64,000 nt of DNA from NCBI GenBank assembly GCA_023614405.1, contig JAJUPC010000225.1, positions 310,001 through 374,000 of the forward strand, written 5' to 3'. This DNA is from Avena insularis (Eukaryota > Streptophyta > Magnoliopsida > Poales > Poaceae). The notes under the pieces were generated by a model. It ran no database searches, had not been told where the DNA came from, and saw only the letters and a program-made list of their open reading frames with translations. Positions 34,395-45,406 of the stretch are shown in pieces. The position numbers and the translations under genes were made by a program. Each line of letters starts with the position of its first letter. Position 1 is the stretch's first letter.

Positions 34395-36713
34395 AGCACG
34401 CTTGTCAAATTGCCACAGCCTTCCAAGAAACATATGGCAAACCGTCATGGGGACCACGTCACATTCCACCGTGTCTTTGTATGGTCCAATTGAGAACGTT
34501 ACCGAGACGGTGTGCTTGATCTTGACGGACCCTTGGTCACTTAGCCATTGTATATGGTAGGGGTGCTTATGCGGATGGAGGGTGAGGTTGAGTTTCTCAC
34601 ACAATTCCGTACTTGCAAGATTGTGGCAACTCCCTCCATCGATGACAACTTTGATGGACTTCCCATTGATACCGACATGAGTTTGGAAGATGTTTGATCG
34701 TTGGTCTTCATTCTCATTGGCTTGAGTAGTTAAGACCCTTGTGACCACAAGCGATGGACTTGTGTCATGCTCACACACAAGTAGTTCTTGGTCCTCTTCC
34801 AAATGTTGCCTTGCCATGGCTTCCTTGACCCTTGCATCAAACTCATCTTCACTCAAGTATTCTTCATCGCCGTTGTCATGGATGAACAAAACTTTCTTGT
34901 TCCCACATGCGGCCGACTTGTGTCCTTTGCCTCCACACTTGTAGCACTCACCATTGAATGGTTGTTCATCTCTTGTGTATTTGCCACTTGGGGGCGGTTT
35001 TCCTTGAGGAAGTGTTGGCTTGAAGGGAAGCTTGGTTGTATTTGATGAGCTTCCACTTGGTGTTGTCGGAGTAGTGGTTGGGGCTTGCTTGTATGTGAAG
35101 TATGTCTTTGGCTTGTTGTACTTGATGTCCTCTTGCACTTGACGCTCGGCCTTTGATGCGATGTGCAGAAGCTCAACCATGTTGTTGTACTTTGGAACTC
35201 GGTGATGCGCTTGATTGGATGGTTCAAGCCATTGAGGAAACATGCCATTGTTTGTTCATCCCGCTCTTCAATGTTGGCACGGATCATGTTGAGCTCCATT
35301 TGCTTGAAATACTCTTCCACGGTCTTTCTCCCTTGACTACGTGTCTGAAGCTTGTTGAAAAGGTCACGCGTGTAGTGCGAAGGAACAAAGCGGGATCTCA
35401 TATGGGCCTTCATATCTTGCCAAGTTGAGATTGGGGGCTCTTCTTTTGATTCACGAGCGAGTTGGACTTGTTCCCACCAAAGGTTGGCATACTCATCAAA
35501 CTCGAGGGATGCCATGGCCATCATCTTCTCATTGCTATAGTTGTGCATGCGGAAGATCTTGTCAACCTTGAGTTCCCACGAAGAGGTATTCTTCGGGTTC
35601 ATTGGAACCGGTGAACTTGGGCATGGTGAACTTGAGCTTGCCGAAAGTTTCTTCTTCATTGCGGTTCCGGTGGCGACGGTTGCCATGATTTTGGTGGTCA
35701 TCTTCATCATCCGAGCTCTCATGCCTTGCTTGGTGATGGTGGCGTTGCTCTTGCGGTTGTTGAGGTGCCGCGTTTGGTGGTGGAACTTGGTTTTGACGAC
35801 GAGCTTGGGGAGCTTGCTCGTGTTGTTGGCACGGTTGAGGACGAGGAGGAGGTTGTTGATCCTCACGACGAGCTTGGGGAGCTTGCTCTTGTTCTTGTCG
35901 TGGTTGATGCCGAGGAGCATTGTCTTGCGCCATGTGGCGAGGAGGACGTTGAGCCGCATGCGCAATGGGCTGCTCTCTTTGTTCTTGATGTGGAGGAGGC
36001 TCGTCATGATGATCATGTTGTCGAAGTTGACTTTCATGTCGATGATGACGCCTTGGTGGATCTTCGAGTGCTTCACGCCGACGGCGGTCTTGTTCTTCCA
36101 CTTCGGATGCTTCACTTGTTGTTGAAAGAACATGTCGATGGTGATGGGCTTGGTGGTCCATGTGAGGTTACTCTTGTTGAATCACAAGTGCCCATGGTTG
36201 TGGCCAGTCCGCTTCACGTCTTGGAGGTCTTGCGGAGAGGTCACCATCATAGCTTGACGTCGTGGCGTGTCGCGGAGATGGTACCGCTTGAGAAGAGCTC
36301 ATGGATTGAAGGACGGGTCCATCCCAGTGCCTTGAAGCGTGACGACGAGGTGCACTTGATTCACTTGAGGAGTGCCGTGATGATCTTGAGTCTCGCGATC
36401 GTGGCCTTGCTAATCCATTAGTGAGGCGTTGAAGCTTCTCATCCGTTGAGGCAAGGGCGCGATCAAGAGCTTCATTTTGATGACCGAGGTTGTGTTGCAT
36501 GGCATGCAATTGGCCTCGGACTTCTTCGAAGCGGTTGTCGATGTTCTTGAACTCCACTCGGGCTTCGCTAAATTGTTCATCTTGGCGCCGCTCAAGGGCT
36601 TCACAACGATAGTTGAATTCTCCTCGGACCTTCCAATGGTCCCATCTTGTCATGTATTGTGTGTCGTCCTCCGGAGGTGGTGGTGGTCGGGACGGCTCGC
36701 CATTCCTGTCCAT
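34395..36713 (-). pseudogene. C1 gag-protease (frameshifted, split from pol by C2)
   Basis: Start at 36713 (MDRNGEPSRPPPPPEDDT). Order as in C2: charged coil-like segment (FKNIDNRFEEVRGQLHAMQ), Arg/Gln/Pro-rich basic region, Gag core, knuckle CYKCGGKGHKSAAC (about 34903-34944), protease-like VIDGGSCHNLAST, and GRLWQFDKRA ending at the C2 insertion. Breaks: stop or frame change near 36165, one base gained near 35580, one base lost near 35190. The Arg codon that is a TGA stop in C2 (25750) is intact here. Confidence 0.88.
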
Positions 36714-37941
36714 GATGCAAAGCCGACAAGGGTTGTATATGGAGAATAAGGGTGCGTAGAGTTAGCCTTTTACCTTACCTTGGAGATTATATCAAACCAA
36801 TTGCCACACAAAGGAGCGAACAGCGTGCAAAGTGAAATTGCAAAGAAACTCACACACAAATAAGCTACAACTCTCAAAAGCTTTTGGTGGACGGGTAGGA
36901 TTGTGGGAAAGGCAAAGAACCAATCAAACGCAAAGGATAGTCAAAAGTGGAGAAGATCCAACAAACTCAAGTCAAAAGGAAATGGTCAACTCAAAAGGTG
37001 ACGAGAACCTACGACTACACACACACGTGGAGAAAAATGGGGTTAGCACGACTATGAAAGTGAGCACGAAATGGCCTAACGAAGACTACGCTCGATTGTC
37101 GTGCCAACTCAAGGAGAGACCACAACTCGTTTACCAAAAGAGGGTAAGCAATGGATTTGTGCACTTGCCTTGGCGCGCTTCTTCCTCTCTCTTTTGCTTA
37201 CAAGCTTGATGCTCTCTTTGTATTGGGAGACTATGTATCTTTCTATTTTTCTTCCTCTTTTTTTTTGATTCTTTTTCTTTTGCTCCCTTTCTATGCTACT
37301 ATGTTAACTTTTGTATTTGCCCTCACACTCTCACTTTCCAATGGCAAGTGCACAATGCTTAGACAAACACAAAATGAGTTGCTCTCATAGGATAGGTACA
37401 CACAAAGGAAGATATGGCTACAAGGGTTGACACAAGTTATACCTTAGTTGTTGATGATGATCTTGTGTCGATGGAGCGGGGAAGAGTTTGGGGTCCATGG
37501 TGTCGAAGAGCGCGGCGATGTTGCGGAAGATATCTGTTAGTTGGTGACATGCACACGGAAGACAAACAACAAGCGGACAGATTAGCCAATGCAGAAAAGA
37601 GGAAAAAGGGTCAAAACTGGCGTCCAGGGCCGGAGACTCCGGTCTGGGCCCGAGACTCCGGTGCACAGGGCCGGAGACTCCGGTGTGGAAGATCTGCTCG
37701 TGTTCTTGAGCGGAAATTCACGCCTAGAGTCCTCAAATCCGCGAAAATTTGGCCAAAATTGGGCTGGGAAACGCAGGCACAAGCTGGACCAACACCTTAG
37801 ACAAAATTTGATCGGATCAAAACCACAAATAACACTCCAAAACGATAGATCGATCCAAAGGCAAATTGGGGCTGTTTTTTGGGAAATTTTTGAATTTATG
37901 GTGGATAGAAGATAAATTGAGGGGAAATTCGTGATCAACCT
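36714..37941 (-). other. C1 leader
   Basis: No gene. Same layout as the C2 leader: post-PBS box about 37840-37941, CGGAGACTCCGG units at 37628-37687, purine tract in sense (plus strand about 37240-37285), and flanking conserved blocks. Confidence 0.8.
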
Positions 37942-37955
37942 TGCTCTTGATACCA
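37942..37955 (-). other. Primer-binding site of C1
   Basis: Sense TGGTATCAAGAGCA, three bases from the LTR; identical to C2. Confidence 0.8.
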
Positions 37956-37958
37956 ATA

Positions 37959-38916
37959 TGTTATGGGGTAACCCCTTGGGGTGGCCCGGTCTTTCACGAA
38001 TCTCTGCGGGAATCGAGGGGAAAGCGGTGGAAGGGGGAAAGGGGATGAAATCCACGAACACACGCACACGAAGAACCCGATGAACTCACGCAGACAAAAC
38101 ACGATACACGCCGATAACTCACACCGGTGGCAACCGGTCCAACACAATCCCTAGGATCGGTGTTGGGCAAAGCTCTCTCTCCACGGCCAACAACGGGGGC
38201 GAGGTGCTTGGTGAGATCTTAACTACTTGGGCACGAGAAACCGAGATCCCAAGGCCTTGTATAACTTGAACGCACTAGGCAAGATCCAAGAGGTTGTGGA
38301 TAATAGGGTGCCCCTTGGTAGGAGCATGAGACCAATAGAGGAAAGATCCTCAAAGGGGTGTCCTCAACTATTATTATCCAAGTCTAGGGTTTACATATGA
38401 GGGGTGGGGCTTTATATAGGCCAACCACTTAAACAGGGGTAGTTTTGGAATAAAACTGGAAATTGGGGCGAAACTGGGGGTTACATGGGCCAGGCCCAAA
38501 AGGCCTTGACATGCCTGGCATCGAGTAGGCCGGAGACTCCGGTGTTGGGTCCGGAGACTCCGTCTGGACGAGACTCGGTTCAATCTCGGACCCGTCTCGG
38601 GAGGGCTTCTGTCCTGTGCTTGGTTCTTGTGGCCGGACAGGAGGAAGGTCCAGAGACTCCGGTGTGCAGAGCTCCAGCAGCTTCTTCTCCTGGTCCTTCT
38701 TCCTTGGGGGCTTGGTGTGGTGATGTTGCTTCATAGCTGAGGATACACAACGTAGTTGCATGAAGTAGCAAGCCATCCAAAGGTAGACCAAAATCACATG
38801 AGGAAAGGAGCGAGTTAACCTTGGCTTGTAGGATCTTGGCCCGGGCGCGAGTCATTGGTCCACTTGGGGGACTAGGTGTTGTAGATGGAGGAGCGTCCTT
38901 AGGACGGGTTGCATCA
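37959..38916 (-). repeat. LTR_C, 5' LTR of C1 (958 bp)
   Basis: TGTTATGGGG to GGGTTGCATCA on the plus strand. Core promoter TATATAAA (38411-38418) and TGGGCCAGGCCCA (38486-38498) on the minus strand; array about 38528-38665. The outer end at 38916 abuts an LTR_D piece that begins mid-LTR. Confidence 0.93.
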
Positions 38917-39067
38917 CTAAAGACAACCCCCTTGTGTGGAATCTCTAGTTTTGCCTCATCCCCTTACAAGGGGACCGACTATCGTCACCAACCTCGATTG
39001 GAATTTGCATCACGCATCCATCGTTGAACAAGGCCTTGGAGTTCGGTGTCTCGTCTCCAAGTTGTCA
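38917..39067 (+). repeat. LTR_D fragment, left part, interrupted by A2
   Basis: CTAAAGACAACCCCC to CCAAGTTGTCA, matching the middle of LTR_D (compare 9130-9285). It ends with TGTCA (39063-39067), the target duplication of A2, and continues at 54828. Confidence 0.9.
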
Positions 39068-39983
39068 TGATGTGGACATCCCTTCTATTGATACAACCGT
39101 TGTACCTACAGCTACACACATACAAGGACCCATCACAAGATCTCGTGCCAAAAAACTTAACTATCAGGTACTTTCGTTTCTTGGAACTATTCCTCACATA
39201 CATGAGAATATGATGCTGCCTAAATCAGATGTACTTCTTACTCTTAGGAATGATGGACCAAGCATGGATGAGAGGGACAAGTATTGGAGCATCGCCATGC
39301 ATGGAGATGGCAACAAGCATGTGATGATCCAAGAGAAGGCCACGGATGAAGATTTCAGAACTTTGAGGCCACCATAAATGACGAAAGAAGGCTTGGACGA
39401 AATATTCAAGATTAATACTTCACGAATTCGTCCATAGCTTAATATGGTGCTGCGACACCTTTATTTTGGGCCAGGCCCATGTGCAGGATTTTAAATAGCC
39501 ACTTTTTAGAGTCCGTATTTGAGGGGAAAAGGACTTCTAGGGTTGGATTCGGCCACCACTTCCATGGCTGGCCGAAACCCCACCTTTTCCTCCTTAAATA
39601 CTCCCCATAGCCGTCACCCTAGACTCGGATTTTGTTTAGACATTAAGTTAGCCATCATAGCAACTTCGCCAAGGCTCGAGCGTCGCAGAGGCCTCTTGTA
39701 CTTCGCACCTATTCAGGATCCCACCTTTTCAATAAAGCTTTCCTCTTAATCCGCAATATCTTGATTGCAATATTAGTTCTTACTTGTTCTCGATTTCAGG
39801 TAGGAATTAAGACCCTCGCTGGTCAGGCTGATCGTGTTCCCGCAGTATTGGTAACCTCCAGGAGATTGACCTAGCGATTGCATTGGCGCTCGTACTCGCA
39901 CGTGTATTCGGATCGTCAAGCCCGAACTCCACCAAATCGACTATCACCATCTCATTGAAAGATCGGACACCTTTGCCCTATCA
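39068..39983 (+). repeat. LTR_A, 5' LTR of A2 (916 bp)
   Basis: TGATGTGGACATCCC to CCTATCA. Promoter parts: TGGGCCAGGCCCA 39467-39479, arms TTCGGCCA 39548-39555 and TGGCCGAA 39569-39576, TTAAATA 39594-39600. The first 310 bp keep an open frame for the pol tail although this is the 5' copy. A short internal deletion just after the TGGGCC pair (near 39481) is absent from the 3' LTR. Confidence 0.95.
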
Positions 39984-39984
39984 A

Positions 39985-39994
39985 GTGGTATCAG
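39985..39994 (+). other. Primer-binding site of A2
   Basis: TGGTATCAGA one base after the LTR, initiator Met tRNA type. After this point the leader does not resemble B, C or D. Confidence 0.8.
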
Positions 39995-41054
39995 ATTTTA
40001 GGTTACTCGGTGAGATTTTACTGCTTTCATAGATTAGATCTGTTTTACCTATAACCCACGAAAAAGCCAAAAACACAGTTAGAGTTAAGATCCATTCCAT
40101 CACCAATCTACGCCTTGCATTATCTTTTCAGTTTTGCATTGTTGAATTTGTGTCTGCATCGTCGCGTCGAGTTGCTGGTCTTAGTGTCTCGTCCCTTAGA
40201 GTTTCGAGTTCTGTTCACAGTAGTCACCGCCACCCTCGCAGATCACCGCCACCATATTCCGCCACCATACACCCAGCCACCAAAAACCCTAAAACTCCGC
40301 CACCGCCTTCCTACCGCGACACGGATCCGATCACCTTTCCTGCCACGGCACGGGTCCGAGTTGAGTTATCGTTTCCTAGTTACTTCTTTTTACTTTCCTT
40401 CTTTGTTGTTTCCGTGTTAAGCTAAAGTCCGTGTCGAGCTCAGAGTTCGGTCGTAAGTCCAGAAGGAGAGCAAAAAAAAATTCGACCCCGGGGATCACTT
40501 TTCTCCAACGGCCGTTATAGCGACATTTTTTTTGGCGCCTGCGCGCTTTCCGGAGCATAATACAAAAATTTCGAAAAAAAATTTTTGGGGCTAACCTATT
40601 TTTAGACCCCGTCTATCAGTTTTAGACACTCGTCATCATAGTGATTTTCCGCATCTCGGTTCACTTTTCATGGTACCATATCATCATACATTGCTTGTTG
40701 TGTCGCGTCGTGACATCGTTGGTGATCTAGGCTCGCGTCTCTAGTACGGTCTAGCCTAGGACCAGCAAGATCTGGTCGTTGAGCATTCTTTCAACTTTTG
40801 CATTGCTGTTTTGATAATTGCTAATCCCTTTGCTAAGCCTTCCCAGAGCTCCACAGATATTCTCCACGGGCGGTGTCTCGAATCCCGGTAATCGCTCGGT
40901 TCAATCTCTGGACCCACTGATCCTCGCGGTTGCACATCGCCTTTTTCCTGCAGTTTGGTAAGAACTTGTAAGAGCTTCGTATATTGCTTGACGGATTACG
41001 CGTGCCTTCCACCATATTTCCGTAGTATATACCTGTGCTTTTTAAGGACTAACC
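39995..41054 (+). other. A2 leader
   Basis: About 1.06 kb without a gene. It contains a Pro/His-coding-like but unsupported stretch (40115-40425) and the block starting GTAAGTCCAGAAGGAGAGC that is also at 2812. No inverted-repeat array of the B, C or D type was seen. Confidence 0.75.
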
Positions 41055-42916
41055 ATGACAGATTCTTCGCGGAACCCTGCCACAATGACGAACCAAGAAC
41101 TACATTCCCACTTCTCCGAGCTCTTGGTCGGTCGCGCTGAAGATGTGGATGCACGCCTAGGGGAGTTTGACACCAAGCTCACCAACGCCATGGACAAGAT
41201 CGATGGGCTCGAGAAATCCTTCAATGACACGCTTGACGCTCGGTTCAAGGAGGTTTTGGCCAGATTGCCGGCACCCGCACCCGCCCCATTGGCACCTCGG
41301 CATGGCGCACGGCGCATTCCGATCACGGGTCGGACTGCTGGTTCGGCTGCCGCCGCACCTCAGGCGGCTACCGCTGCGGACGACCTCGGACTTCCGCCCA
41401 GCTGCTCTGCGACATTGGGGATGACGACAGGTACTACTACGACGACGACGACGATCTGTTTGACAAGGAGGTTGACCAACCTCCACAGTACTGGCCGTCC
41501 CGACATTACTACCGCAATGCTCGACCAGATGCGTGATGATGATCATGTTGCAAAGCTTAAATTAAATATTCCATCTTTTGAGGGTAAATATAATCCTGAT
41601 GCATATCTTACATGGGAGATGGAAGTAGAACAACGTTTTGCATGTTTAAAATATCCTGAGAATATGCGTGTTAGTGCTGCTACATGTGAATTTACTAAAT
41701 TTGCTTCCCTTTGGTGGTCTGAGTATTGTCGTTTAAATCCTACTACTATTCCTAGTACTTGGACTGCTTTAAAAACTGCTATGCGTGTTCGTTTTGTACC
41801 TCCCACTTATCAACGTGATTTACTAAAGAATCTGACACGTTTAGAGCAAGGGAAAAATTCTGTAGAAGAGTATTATCAGGAATTGCAAACGGGGATGGTT
41901 CGGTGTGGTCTTGTTGAATCTATCAACAAATGCTTTGCGTTTCTTTGGTGGATTAAACAAGGACATTCAGCACATATTAGATTATAAGGAATATAATTCT
42001 ATCACTCGTTTGTTTCATCTTGCTTGCAAAGCTCAACGTGAAGTGCAGGATCGCCAAACACCATGGAGGAGGACTAATAATTCTGCAGGTTGCACATCCA
42101 CTTGGACATCCCGACAATCAGCACCTCCTTCTCATGATTCGCCACCAGCTACTACCACATCCAAGGCCACTACAACCAGCTGCTCCTCCACCGTCATCCA
42201 ATACTCCTGCTCGTAGCGCATCTTCTATGGTTTCCACGGGTAAAACAAAGGATATACAATGCCGCAAGTGCTGGGGTTTTGGTCATATTGAGAGACAGTG
42301 CACAACACAATGCGTTATGATGGTGCGTGATGATGGTCAATACGATTCAGCGAGTGACTTTGATGAAGATACATTAGCCCTTATTTCTGCTCGAGATGGA
42401 GACAAGTGTGATTCTGATGAAGATACAGAGGTAATGGGAGCTGAAGCTGTTGATCAATACAAGAGCTTAATTACACAACGTGTGTTGAGTGTGCAATTGA
42501 GCAAATCTGAGCAAGATCAATGCCACAACCTGTTCCAAACACGTGGTGTTGTCAAGGAAAGAGCTATACGGATCATCATTGATGGAGGGAGTTGTAACAA
42601 TCTGGCTAGTGTTGACATGGTAGAGAAGCTTGCACTTCCAACAAGACAAAGCACACATTCATATTACATCCAATGGTTTGAGAGTTTTCGCAATATCAAG
42701 GTAACAAGAACGGTACGCGTGCATTTTACTATTGGTACATATTCTGATTTTGTTGATTGTGATGTTGTACCTATGCAAGCTTGTTCTTTGTTACTTGGTA
42801 GACCATGGCAATTTGATAGAGAATCTGTTCATAATGGCAAAACTAATCACTATTCTCTTATGCATGATGGAAAGAAAATTGGCCTAAAACCTATGACTCC
42901 TGAACAGATTTTATAA
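41055..42916 (+). pseudogene. A2 gag-protease (frameshifted)
   Basis: Start ATG 41055 (MTDSSRNPATMTNQ). N-terminal helix-rich part (FSELLVGRAEDVDARLGEF), Ala/Pro-rich spacer, Gag core from LKLNIPSFEGKYNPDAYLTW (about 41558). A frame change near 41920-41940 moves to the frame of the knuckle CRKCWGFGHIERQC (42260-42301) and the protease-like IIDGGSCNNLAS (about 42575-42610), then GRPWQFDRESVH and LKPMTPEQIL. A TAA at 42914-42916 ends the frame, but the same frame is open again for pol from 43046. The A1-side relic at 3405-4336 does not share the 41920 frame change. Confidence 0.88.
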
Positions 42917-45381
42917 GATGATCTTCCTAGAGCTAGTAGAGCTAAAACTGAGGAGAAAAATAAAAGTGAGAATCAGATTGTTGCTGCAGATTTTGTACCA
43001 CCAAAGAACACTAAATCTGATTCTACACATGCTACTGAAATTCGTTTGAAGAGTCCATGTATGCTTGCAAATAAAATTGATATTGCTGAACTAGATGTAA
43101 ACAATACTCAATGTTATGCAATTGTCTGCAAAATGGTTTTGTTTTTATTTGAGGATATGCCTCCTTCTTTGCCACCCGCTATTGCTAACCTTTTGCAGGA
43201 ATATGAGGACGTCTTTCCCGCTAAGCTGCCACCAGGACTACCTCCTATTAGAGGAATTGAGCACCAAATTTATCTAATTCCTGGTGCTACGTTGCCCAAC
43301 CGCGCGCCATATAGAACCAATCCAGAGGAGACAAAGGAGATACAACGCCAAATTCAGGAACTAATCGACAGAGATCATATTCATGAGTCCCTTAGCCCCT
43401 GTGTTGTTCCTATTATTTTGGTACCTAAGAAAGATGGTTCTTCACGCATGTGTACTGATTGTAGAGCTATCCATAATATTACTATTCAATATTGTCATCC
43501 TATTCCACGTTTAGATGACATGCTTGATGAATTGAGTGGCTCTACCATGTTTTCTAAAGTTGATTTGTGTAGTGGTTACCACCAGATTCGTATGAAATTA
43601 GGAGATGAATGGAAAACAGCATTTAAAACTAAGTTTTGTTTATATGAGTGGTTAGTAATGCCATTTGGTTTAACTAATGCACCTAGCACTTTCATGAGAT
43701 TAATGAACGAAGTTTTACGTGCTTTCATTGGACGTTTTGTGGTAGTCTACTTTGATGATATTTTGATTTATAGCAAATCTTTAGAGGATCATTTGGACCA
43801 TTTACGTGATGTTTTTAATGCTTTACTTGATGCACGTTTGTTTGGTAACCTTGAGAAGTGCACCTTTTGCACCAATCGAGTTGCGTTTCTTGGCTATGTT
43901 GTTACATCACAGGGTATTGAAGTGGATCCAGCCAAGATTGAAGCTATTGAGAATTGGCCACAGCCCAAGACAGTCACACAAGTGAGGAGTTTTCTTGGCC
44001 TCGCTGGTTTTTATAGGTGCTTTGTCAAAGACTTTGGATCAATTTCTGCGCCGCTGAATGAACTTACCAAGAAGGATGTGCCCTTTGTTTGGGGCGATGC
44101 ACAACAACAGGCCTTCGTCATATTGAAAGATAAGCTAACACATGCTCCCTTACTCCAACTTCCTGATTTTACTAAGACTTTTGAGTTTGAATGTGATGCT
44201 AGTGGAATTAGGTTGGGAGGGGTGTTATTACAAGAGGGAAAACCTGTTGCATATTTTAGTGAAAAATTGAGTGGGGCTAGTCTGAACTATTCTACTTATG
44301 ATAAAGAATTATATGCGTTGGTTCGGACATTAGAAACTTGGCAACATTATCTATGGCCTAAAGAATTTGTTATACATTCTGATCATGAATCCTTGAAGCA
44401 TATTCGTAGTCAAGCTAAGTTGAATCGTCGTCATGCAAAGTGGGTTGAATTTATTGAGTCTTTTCCTTATGTTATCAAACACAAAAAGGGTGAAGATAAT
44501 ATTATTGCCGATGCTTTGTCACGCCGTTATACTTTGTTATCTCAACTTGACTTCAAAATATTTGGATTAGAAACTATTAAGGAACAATATGTGCATGATG
44601 CTGAATTTAAAGATGTGTTGCAGAATTGTAGAGATGGTAGAACATGGAACAAGTTCGTCTTCAATGATGGATTTGTGTCCCGTGCTAACAAACTATGCAT
44701 TCCGGATAGTTTTGTTCGTTTTTTGTTGTTACAGGAGGCGCATGGAGGAGGATTGATGGGACACTTTGGTGTGAAGAAAACTGAGGATGTTCTTGTTGCA
44801 CACTTCTTTTGGCCACGTATGCGTCGAGATGTTGAGAGATTTGTGGCACGCTGCACTACTTGTCAAAAAGCTAAGTCTCGCCTTAATCCACATGGTTTAT
44901 ATATGCCTCTTCCTGTTCCTAGTGTTCCTTGGGAGGATATTTCTATGGACTTTGTTTTGGGATTGCCACGAACACAAAAGGGGAGGGATAGTATTTTTGT
45001 TATTGTGGATCGGTTTTCTAAGATGGCACACTTTATTCCTTGTCATAAAACGGATGATGCTGCGCATATTGCTGATTTGTTCTTTCGTGAAATTGTTCGT
45101 TTGCATGGTGTGCCAAATACTATTGTTTCTGATCGTGATACTAAATTTCTTAGCCACTTTTGGAGATGTTTAAGGGCTAAGTTGGGGACTAAATTGCTGT
45201 TTAGTACTACATGTCATCCCCAAACTAATGGACAAACTGAAGTAGTAAATAGAACTTTGTCTACTATGTTGCGGGCTGTTTTAAAGAAGAACCTAAAATT
45301 GTGGGAAGAGTGTTTACCTCATATAGAATTTGCTTATAATCGTTCGCTGCATTCTACCACAAAGATGTGCCCATTTGAGAT
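42917..45381 (+). pseudogene. A2 pol, 5' part: RT, RNase H, integrase N-terminus and core
   Basis: RT with [30 protein letters not shown] and catalytic [11 protein letters not shown] (YFDD at 43748-43759); RNase H with [12 protein letters not shown] and [11 protein letters not shown]; integrase HHCC region (GGGLMGHFG...CTTCQKAK), [17 protein letters not shown] and QTEVVNR with D,D35,E present. One open frame from 43046 to the D3/D4 junction in the segment KMCPFEI. In contrast to A1 the second catalytic Asp is intact. Confidence 0.92.
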
Positions 45382-45406
45382 TGATGCAGCCCGACCTACG
45401 GTCGTT

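Larger units (their letters stand above)
9545..38916 (-). mobile_element. C1: Ty3/gypsy (CRM-like) retrotransposon, family C, split by nested elements
   Basis: Minus-strand gag-pol element. Left to right it reads: truncated 3' LTR (9545-9739 and 15570-15777), pol (15778-18775), gag-protease (34395-36713), leader, primer-binding site (about 37942-37955) and 5' LTR (37959-38916). B is inserted in the 3' LTR and C2 in the gag-protease region. Without its guests it is about 7.9 kb. The outer end of the 3' LTR is lost inside its repeat array at 9545, so no outer target duplication can be matched. Confidence 0.9.

Noticed and set aside
40115..40425. Small frames in the A2 leader (Pro/Ser/His-rich)
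   Set aside because: Two overlapping frames of similar length with low-complexity content and no counterpart in the other A relic; treated as leader sequence.
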